The translations under genes were made by a program, and so were the position numbers. Below, piece by piece: positions 58,205 through 64,000 of a DNA stretch of 64,000 nucleotides. The DNA is taken from positions 62,001 to 126,000 of the forward strand of contig JABDKW010000014.1 of the NCBI GenBank assembly GCA_013002025.1, written 5' to 3'. The stretch is from Gammaproteobacteria bacterium (GTDB lineage Bacteria > Pseudomonadota > Gammaproteobacteria > Arenicellales > Arenicellaceae). Within the stretch, counting starts at the first letter, position 1. The number at the start of each line of letters is the position of its first letter. The notes under the pieces are model-generated. The model had not been told where the DNA came from. It did not search any database and worked only from the letters and a program-made list of their open reading frames with translations.

Positions 58205-59314
58205 ATGAGTGACACGGCGAAAACAAATCTGATGGGCCTGGACCGTGCCGCCATGGAAGCCTATTTTGCGTCCCTGGGCGAAAAATCGTTTCGCGCCTCA
58301 CAGGTGATGAAGTGGGTGCATCAGGAGGGCGTCAGTGACTTTGCCGAGATGACCAACTTGAGCAAAGCACTACGCACGCAATTGACCGATTGTGCCGAGT
58401 TGACGGTGCCGGAAATTTTTTCTGATCGTCTCTCGCAGGACGGCACGCGTAAGTGGCTATTGCGAGTGCCTGGCAAAAGCGCCATTGAAATGGTGTTTAT
58501 TCCGGAGCGCACCCGCGGCACGCTATGTGTGTCGTCGCAGGTTGGTTGCACGCTGGATTGTGCATTTTGCGCCACTGGGAAGCAGGGCTATAACCGCGAT
58601 TTGACCGCGGCGGAGATTATTGGTCAGGTGTGGCTGGCAAAACACATGTTAGCTGAACAGTATCAAACCGATCGCCGACTGGTGTCCAATGTGGTCATGA
58701 TGGGGATGGGAGAGCCGTTGATGAACTTTGATAATGTTGTTACTGCTATGAATATCATGCAGGACGATTTTTGTTTTGGCTTATCGAAACGGCGAATCAC
58801 CCTCAGCACCGCCGGAGTGGTGCCTAAAATTGATCAGCTCAAGGCGGCCTGCCCGGTGAGTCTGGCGGTGTCTTTGCACGCACCCAATGATGAATTGCGC
58901 AATCAGTTGGTGCCACTGAACCGAAAATACCCCATTAAACAGTTAATGGCAGCCTGTAATCGTTATGTGGCGGATTCGCAACGGGCGCGAATTACTTTTG
59001 AGTATGTGATGCTCGAAGGCATCAACGATGAACTGCAACACGCCCGGGAATTGGTCGAATTAATGAAAACAGTACCCGGCAAGGTGAATTTAATCCCGTT
59101 TAACCCATTCCCGGGAATCGATTTCAAGCGTTCATCCAATTCGCGCATAAATCGTTTTCGTGATGTGCTGCACGAGGCCGGGACTATCGTCACGGTGCGG
59201 CGTACGCGTGGCGATGATATTGAAGCGGCTTGCGGCCAATTAGCAGGCGATGTGATGGACCGAACTCGTCGCTCGGAAAAATTTAGACAAAAGCAGGGGG
59301 AAAAAATACAATGA
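58205..59314 (+). CDS. rlmN: dual-specificity RNA methyltransferase RlmN
   Basis: The 369-residue radical-SAM enzyme methylates C2 of A2503 in 23S rRNA and A37 in some tRNAs. The cluster ligands are C115, C119 and C122 in [13 protein letters not shown]. The methyl-accepting/resolving Cys are in the C-terminal CGQLAG region and in the conserved hinge. The N-terminal domain 'FRA.QV..W.....V.DF.....L....R' is normal. ATG 58205 is the family start. The stop overlaps the pilW start by four bases. Confidence 0.97.
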   Translation: MSDTAKTNLMGLDRAAMEAYFASLGEKSFRASQVMKWVHQEGVSDFAEMTNLSKALRTQLTDCAELTVPEIFSDRLSQDGTRKWLLRVPGKSAIEMVFIPERTRGTLCVSSQVGCTLDCAFCATGKQGYNRDLTAAEIIGQVWLAKHMLAEQYQTDRRLVSNVVMMGMGEPLMNFDNVVTAMNIMQDDFCFGLSKRRITLSTAGVVPKIDQLKAACPVSLAVSLHAPNDELRNQLVPLNRKYPIKQLMAACNRYVADSQRARITFEYVMLEGINDELQHARELVELMKTVPGKVNLIPFNPFPGIDFKRSSNSRINRFRDVLHEAGTIVTVRRTRGDDIEAACGQLAGDVMDRTRRSEKFRQKQGEKIQ

Positions 59315-60126
59315 ACAGCATGTATTCCCCAAACCCGTCCGCCAGACTCAGTCTAACACTGCGCCTAGTGCTGCTCTGCGTTGCATTGATCGCCAGCGCC
59401 TGTACCAGCACCGGGCCACGACCTTCGGTGACCAACAAACAGGAACTCACCCAAGCAGATAAGGCGTTGATTCACGCCCGATTAGCCCGTAACTATCTGG
59501 CACAAAAGCAATATGCGGTGGCCAAGAGTGAGTTGGAAAAGGCCTTACGGATCAACCCGGGTCACTCAGACAGCAACTATGTTATGGCTTTGCTGATGAT
59601 GGAATTGCAGCAATACGACACCGCCGAAAAGCATTTTACGAGGGCGGTAAAGTCCAATAAGCGCAACTCCGCGGCGGCACACGATTTTGGTATGTTTTTA
59701 TGCCAGACCGGCCGCGAGCGCCGGGCGGTAGACTATTTCGAATTGGCCGCAGCTAATCCTTTGTTCGAGCGCAGTGAGTTAAGTTACATGCGTGCCGGCG
59801 AGTGCCTGTCCAAGATTTCCGACCCTGCTGCTGAGCAATATCTGAAGCGGGCCTTGAGTGTGAACCCTGAACTGCGCCCGGCCTTGTATCAATTGGCCGT
59901 ACTCAAATATCAGGCAGGGGCTTTTTTGTCGGCGCGAGCCTATGTGGAGCGCTATTTAGCGGTGACACCCCCGCGTGCGGAAGCGTTGTGGCTGGCCTAT
60001 CAGGTAGAGTCGAAGCTCAATGCCCTCGAGGTAGCGGAAGCTTATCGGCAACTGTTGATGAAAGAATTTCCCGGCTCGGAAGAGGCTGGGTTAGCGCGGG
60101 CGCTAAGTAGTCGCCCGTCGAGCTAG
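59311..60126 (+). CDS. pilW: type IV pilus biogenesis/stability lipoprotein PilW
   Basis: The 271-residue protein has a lipoprotein signal with lipobox LIASAC (C31) and tetratricopeptide repeats from about residue 52 ([25 protein letters not shown]...). In this family PilW (PilF) supports PilQ secretin assembly in the outer membrane. It is coupled to rlmN by an ATGA overlap. Apart from the T2SS genes, no other pilus gene is in the window. Confidence 0.9.
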   Translation: MNSMYSPNPSARLSLTLRLVLLCVALIASACTSTGPRPSVTNKQELTQADKALIHARLARNYLAQKQYAVAKSELEKALRINPGHSDSNYVMALLMMELQQYDTAEKHFTRAVKSNKRNSAAAHDFGMFLCQTGRERRAVDYFELAAANPLFERSELSYMRAGECLSKISDPAAEQYLKRALSVNPELRPALYQLAVLKYQAGAFLSARAYVERYLAVTPPRAEALWLAYQVESKLNALEVAEAYRQLLMKEFPGSEEAGLARALSSRPSS

Positions 60127-60198
60127 AGTTTAGGGGCCAATACGGTAAATCGGGTGCAGGTGTATCAAGCAAAGTGCAGATCAGGCACGAGGTAAGTA

Positions 60199-60999
60199 AT
60201 GGTCGATGAAAAAGCTAAAGTAGAGCAGGAAACTGAGCTGGAGCCGCGTCAGGGTAGTGGTCGCCTGTTGGCGGCAGCGCGCAAGCAACAAAACAAAACT
60301 GTTGCAGAAATTGCTGAAGAACTTAATTTGTCGATCACCCAGATTAAGACCATTGAGTTGGATCAAACGGATGGTTTGCCGGAGCCGACTTATGTGCGTG
60401 GTTACATTCGCTCCTATGCCAAGCTATTAGGGCTCAACCCGGAGGAGGTACTGAAAAACTATCTCAACCCGAATTGGCAACAGGGTACCAGTCTGGACGA
60501 TATTCCCCGCGGCATCGGCAACGCCGATGAGTTGAGCGACAGCCACACCATCACTCCAGGTCGCGTGGCCATTGTCGCGGTCGTTATTAGCCTGCTCGGT
60601 TACCTGTGGTATTCCGGCATGCTGGCGCAATTAATCGGCGGTAAATCAGCCACTGAGCAGGCTGTTGTGCAGAATGAAACCGATTCCGATGGCGCACAAA
60701 TCAGTGAATTGGAGACTGACAATGCGGATAATTTCGATGGCTCTGCCGTCGTGCAGGAGCACAATCTGTCATTGCAATTCAGTCAGACATCATGGGTTGA
60801 TATCCGGGATGCGGATGATACTAAACTCGCCTATCGGACCTTTGCCGAGGGCGAAACTCTGCAGGTAAGCAGCGCCGGGCCGATAAACGTTTTCATCGGC
60901 AACGCCGCCGGTGTCAATGTGCAGTATAACGGTGAAGACTTCGATATCAGCGAACACCGGGAAGGAGTGTACGCTAAATTCAGTATTGGCGAGCTATAG
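60199..60999 (+). CDS. rodZ: RodZ-like cytoskeletal membrane protein
   Basis: The 266-residue protein has an N-terminal helix-turn-helix of the RodZ type (residues 21-90: LLAAARKQQNKTVAEIAEEL, then YVRGYIRSYAKLLGL), one helix at about 122-143, and a C-terminal DUF4115 beta domain ('W..I.D.....YRTF..GE...V.......G.....V...G'). RodZ links MreB to the inner membrane for rod shape. In many relatives ispG follows; here hisS starts 46 bases downstream. Confidence 0.93.
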   Translation: MVDEKAKVEQETELEPRQGSGRLLAAARKQQNKTVAEIAEELNLSITQIKTIELDQTDGLPEPTYVRGYIRSYAKLLGLNPEEVLKNYLNPNWQQGTSLDDIPRGIGNADELSDSHTITPGRVAIVAVVISLLGYLWYSGMLAQLIGGKSATEQAVVQNETDSDGAQISELETDNADNFDGSAVVQEHNLSLQFSQTSWVDIRDADDTKLAYRTFAEGETLQVSSAGPINVFIGNAAGVNVQYNGEDFDISEHREGVYAKFSIGEL

Positions 61000-61045
61000 G
61001 CCCCATGCCTTGAGTAGGGCTCGCCGCTGGAATTGAAGAGGGTTG

Positions 61046-62329
61046 ATGAGCAAGCAACAACAAATTAAAGCCGTGCGCGGCATGAACGACCTTCTGCCGC
61101 CTGAGAGTGCGCTGTGGGCACGCATCGAAGGGATCTGTGATGAGTTATTGGGTCAATACAGCTACCGGAGGATTAATACCCCGGTTGTTGAATCCACGGC
61201 ATTATTCGCGCGCTCTATTGGTGACGAAACGGACATTGTCGCAAAGGAAATGTATTCCTTTGAAGATCGCAACGGCGATAGCCTCACGCTACGTCCAGAA
61301 GGCACTGCCAGTTGTGTGCGGGCCGGTATCGAACACGGGTTGTTCTACAACCAACAGCAACGACTGTGGTATCGGGGCCCCATGTACCGCCATGAGCGAC
61401 CGCAGAAGGGGCGCTACCGTGAATTTTTTCAACTGGGTGCAGAAGCCTTTGGCTGGACCGGCCCGGATATTGAAGCAGAGCTCATCGGGCTTACCGATCA
61501 GCTATTTAAGCGCCTGGGTCTCGAGCAGACAGAATTGCAGATAAATTGTTTGGGAGATGCCGCGGCGCGACAGAATTACCGCGCTGCGCTGGTTGGGTAT
61601 CTTCAATCATTCGCGGATCAATTGGATGACGATAGCAAGCGCCGTCTGGATTCCAATCCATTGCGAATATTAGATAGTAAAAATCCTGACACTCAGGCTT
61701 TGCTGGTCGGGGCACCAGATATTCTGGACTTTTTAAGCGACACATCGAAGCAGCACTTTGAGCAATTGCAGCAGTATTTGGCCGAATTAGGTATCGAATT
61801 TACCATTAACCCGTGCCTGGTTCGGGGCCTGGATTACTATAATGACACCGTGTTCGAATGGATAAATCCGGATTTCGGTGCTCAGGCCACGGTCTGCGGG
61901 GGCGGGCGCTATGATCACATGGTAGAGCAACTGGGTGGGCCGCCCACCGCGTGCTTCGGCTTCGCTCTGGGCATGGAAAGGCTGGTTCAGATGTTGCAGG
62001 AACAAGCGGCGGACATTAGTCAAATTATTGATAATCCAGATATATTTATCGTTTCAATTGGGAATTCAGCGCGCGCCAACGCGTTGCTGCTGCAGCAATC
62101 CTTATGCCGCGAGGGCGTGCGTGTGCAATTGCACTGCGGTGCGGGCAGCATGAAAAATCAATTTAAAAAAGCCGATGCCAGTGGTGCGTCGTTGGTGTTG
62201 GTTATCGGTGAGCAGGAAGTTGAGGATGGCACGGTCGCGCTGCGTTCACTCCGGCAACGTGAAGAGCAGCAAATAATTGCTCAAAACGAGGCCGTAATCG
62301 CCGTGACTAATCGTCTGGAATCGCTATAA
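61046..62329 (+). CDS. hisS: histidyl-tRNA synthetase
   Basis: The 427-residue class II synthetase has the N-terminal 'KAVRGMNDLLPPES', motif 2 YRHERPQKGRYREFFQLG, and motif 3 ACFGFALGMERLV, with the His-specific text LVRGLDYYNDTVFE and the anticodon-binding domain at the C-terminus. ATG 61046 has GAGGG upstream; an overlapping TTG at 61043 is unlikely. It precedes yfgM and bamB as in other Gammaproteobacteria. Confidence 0.97.
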   Translation: MSKQQQIKAVRGMNDLLPPESALWARIEGICDELLGQYSYRRINTPVVESTALFARSIGDETDIVAKEMYSFEDRNGDSLTLRPEGTASCVRAGIEHGLFYNQQQRLWYRGPMYRHERPQKGRYREFFQLGAEAFGWTGPDIEAELIGLTDQLFKRLGLEQTELQINCLGDAAARQNYRAALVGYLQSFADQLDDDSKRRLDSNPLRILDSKNPDTQALLVGAPDILDFLSDTSKQHFEQLQQYLAELGIEFTINPCLVRGLDYYNDTVFEWINPDFGAQATVCGGGRYDHMVEQLGGPPTACFGFALGMERLVQMLQEQAADISQIIDNPDIFIVSIGNSARANALLLQQSLCREGVRVQLHCGAGSMKNQFKKADASGASLVLVIGEQEVEDGTVALRSLRQREEQQIIAQNEAVIAVTNRLESL

Positions 62330-62412
62330 TGCCCGAGCAATTTGCAGGTGTGTAAAACACGCCTGCCTGGCAACCCTTAACATAATTTACAGAACACCTT
62401 TTATCGAACGCC

Positions 62413-63114
62413 ATGGTTGATGATATTTTACTAACCCCGGAAGAACAGGACGAGCGCGCCAAGCAGTGGCTCAAAGACAACGGTATGGCGCTGGTCATCG
62501 GCGTTGGTTTGGGATTGGGAGCGGTATTCGGTTTTAATCAGTACCGTGCACAGCAGGAGCTGCACGCTGAGCAGGCATCGGTACTGTACAGCAACGTGAT
62601 GGAGCGTTATGCCCAATCTGAGTTAGCTGATATCAGTGCTCCGTTAGCGCAACTTAAAAGCGCTCACGCAGGTACGCCCTATGCTGCCAAGGCTGCTTTA
62701 GTGCGTGCCAAACAATTGGCCGTCAATGATTTGGCCGCTGCCGCCGAGGAGTTGCAATGGGTGATCGATAATGCTGACGAACCCGGCTTGCAGCATGCTG
62801 CGCGCATCCGGTTGGCAAAAGTGCGGATTGCTCAGGGTGAACTGGACTCTGCGCGAGATTTGGCGGCGCAACAACCCTATGGTGGTTTTGATTCGCATTA
62901 TTTAGAAATACTTGGCGATATTGCTGCGCGCAGCGGCGATGTAGATGCCGCCAAAGATTATTACCAACAGGCCAGTGTGGCCCTGAGCAGGGTTGATAGT
63001 GGCTATGCTGCGATATTGGAACTCAAATCCTCACAACTGCCAGACAGCGATAAAAGTGCTGCCCCGGCAGCTTCGGCCGAAGTCAATGATGATGTGGCCG
63101 CCACGCCGGAATAA
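62413..63114 (+). CDS. yfgM: YfgM, ancillary SecYEG translocon subunit
   Basis: The 233-residue protein has one N-terminal helix (about residues 27-45) and a periplasmic TPR-like domain ('YA..A.LVRAKQLAVNDL..A...LQWV', then 'L.RIRLAKV.IAQG'). YfgM works with PpiD at the Sec translocon and lies between hisS and bamB, its conserved place. ATG 62413 is used; the C-terminal 25 residues are Ala-rich and disordered. bamB follows 17 bases later. Confidence 0.92.
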   Translation: MVDDILLTPEEQDERAKQWLKDNGMALVIGVGLGLGAVFGFNQYRAQQELHAEQASVLYSNVMERYAQSELADISAPLAQLKSAHAGTPYAAKAALVRAKQLAVNDLAAAAEELQWVIDNADEPGLQHAARIRLAKVRIAQGELDSARDLAAQQPYGGFDSHYLEILGDIAARSGDVDAAKDYYQQASVALSRVDSGYAAILELKSSQLPDSDKSAAPAASAEVNDDVAATPE

Positions 63115-63131
63115 CTAATCTGGAGCTCAGC

Positions 63132-64000
63132 ATGAATGTCATTCGAACTAGCCTCATCACGCTGCTGCTATTGAGTATTGCTGCCTGTGGTGGCAAATCC
63201 AAGAAAACTGAGTTTTTCGGCGCCGAAGAAAAGCCCAAAAAGCCCAAGGTCACCACCACCACCAAATTGACCAAGGTGTGGCGTACTGGTCTCGGCGACA
63301 GTCTCGAGCCGGGTGACTCCATTATTTCACCGGCCCTGTTAGGCGCACACCTGTACGCAGCCGCGCCCAATGGGCGGGTAGAGAAATTGAGCGCCGACAG
63401 CGGCAAGCGCGTATGGCAAACTAAGCTCAAGAAAGAACGTATTTCCGCCGGCGTAGGTGTCGGCAGTGGCCTGGTATTGGTGGGCACCGATCAAGGTGTG
63501 CTTTATGCACTCAACCAGAGTGATGGCAGCGTCGCCTGGAGCCAGCAGCTCAGTACCGAGATTTTGGCTAGCCCGGTGGTTGATAATAACATTGTGGTTG
63601 CCAGAGCCGGCGATGGCAAAGTATATGGTATGGCGGCATTTGACGGCCGCATTATCTGGACAATTTCCCGCCAGCTGCCCAAGCTGACGCTGCGGGGTGA
63701 TTCGCGCCCGCTGTTGTTTGGTGGCGTGGTGTTTACCGGTTTTAGTGATGGAACTCTGGCGGCTATTGCGGCAGCCAACGGCCGCGCGTTGTGGGACTTT
63801 CCGATTTCATTCCCTCGTGGCACCAGTGAAATTGACCGATTGGCCGATATTGATACTAACCCCTTGCTGGTTGGCGACTTTATTTATGTCAGCTCGTATC
63901 AGGAGGTGACACACGCCTTGAATATTCAGGAGCAGCGCATCCTATGGAGCGCCGACGTGTCGTCTTTCCACTCTATTGCCTACGACGCCGCGCATTTATA
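63132..64000 (+). CDS. bamB: outer-membrane assembly lipoprotein BamB, N-terminal part
   Basis: The frame is open to the right edge (289 codons visible). A lipoprotein signal ends in SIAACGG, with the lipid-bearing Cys at residue 19. Beta-propeller repeats follow, with the PQQ-like 'G.VYALN...G...W' pattern (VLYALNQSDGSVAW, KVYGMAAFDGRIIW, TLAAIAAANGRALW). BamB assists the Bam complex in inserting outer-membrane proteins. The Shine-Dalgarno is GGAG nine bases before ATG 63132. The C-terminal part lies outside the window. Confidence 0.95.
   Translation, partial: MNVIRTSLITLLLLSIAACGGKSKKTEFFGAEEKPKKPKVTTTTKLTKVWRTGLGDSLEPGDSIISPALLGAHLYAAAPNGRVEKLSADSGKRVWQTKLKKERISAGVGVGSGLVLVGTDQGVLYALNQSDGSVAWSQQLSTEILASPVVDNNIVVARAGDGKVYGMAAFDGRIIWTISRQLPKLTLRGDSRPLLFGGVVFTGFSDGTLAAIAAANGRALWDFPISFPRGTSEIDRLADIDTNPLLVGDFIYVSSYQEVTHALNIQEQRILWSADVSSFHSIAYDAAHL

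Overview
The window is a stretch of gammaproteobacterial chromosome with moderate GC, almost entirely coding. The evidence is gene order: valS-holC-pepA divergent from lptFG, guaB-guaA, sdhCDAB, ygfZ...sdhE-nadB, lepA-lepB-DUF4845-rnc-era-recO-pdxJ, mutS-fdxA, suhB divergent from trmJ-cysE, and rlmN-pilW-rodZ-hisS-yfgM-bamB. LpxO, a type II secretion cluster and many outer-membrane biogenesis genes indicate a Gram-negative envelope. I cannot name the genus. I see no IS element, prophage, CRISPR array, rRNA or tRNA gene, and every large gene reads through without a frameshift.

Layout. 0-9.4 kb: end of a YHS-domain gene, a small membrane protein, lpxO, valS, holC, pepA, lptF, lptG and an RDD membrane protein. 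9.4-13.4 kb: an AT-rich non-coding region with two inverted perfect DnaA-box sequences, then a three-gene operon of coiled-coil and membrane proteins of unknown role. 13.6-18.2 kb: pyk, guaB (apparently leaderless) and guaA. 18.3-22.7 kb: gspHIJKLM, the second half of a type II secretion operon, closed by a symmetric bidirectional terminator. 22.8-25 kb: a membrane-anchored cytochrome c and a HerA-like ATPase, both on the minus strand.

25.4-30.8 kb is the most unusual block. Six co-directional genes encode an OmpR-type response regulator, a coiled-coil protein, a membrane protein with the N-terminal half of an OmpA-type family, a Rab/Ras-like small GTPase, a soluble hybrid histidine kinase and a stand-alone Hpt protein. 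Together they form a complete His-Asp-His-Asp phosphorelay interleaved with a small-GTPase module. The coiled-coil protein and the membrane protein share an N-terminal motif, which ties them together.

30.9-37 kb: a zinc metallopeptidase, ygfZ, a DUF1674 (SDHAF4-like) gene, sdhCDAB and sdhE. 37-46.5 kb: a LysR regulator, nadB, then lepA-lepB-DUF4845-rnc-era-recO-pdxJ, without the rpoE-rseA-rseB-mucD block that often lies between nadB and lepA. 46.5-54.8 kb: a lytic transglycosylase, yajQ, dsbC, fdxA, mutS, suhB, trmJ, cysE and a lone A-type Fe-S carrier gene. 55-64 kb: a secreted protein with a Gly/Ala linker and a probable beta-rich C-terminal domain, mtaB, ndk, rlmN, pilW, rodZ, hisS (no ispG before it), yfgM and the start of bamB.

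Start codons were re-chosen for many genes from family N-termini and Shine-Dalgarno sites. Family assignments are from recognised motifs and memory, not from a search.
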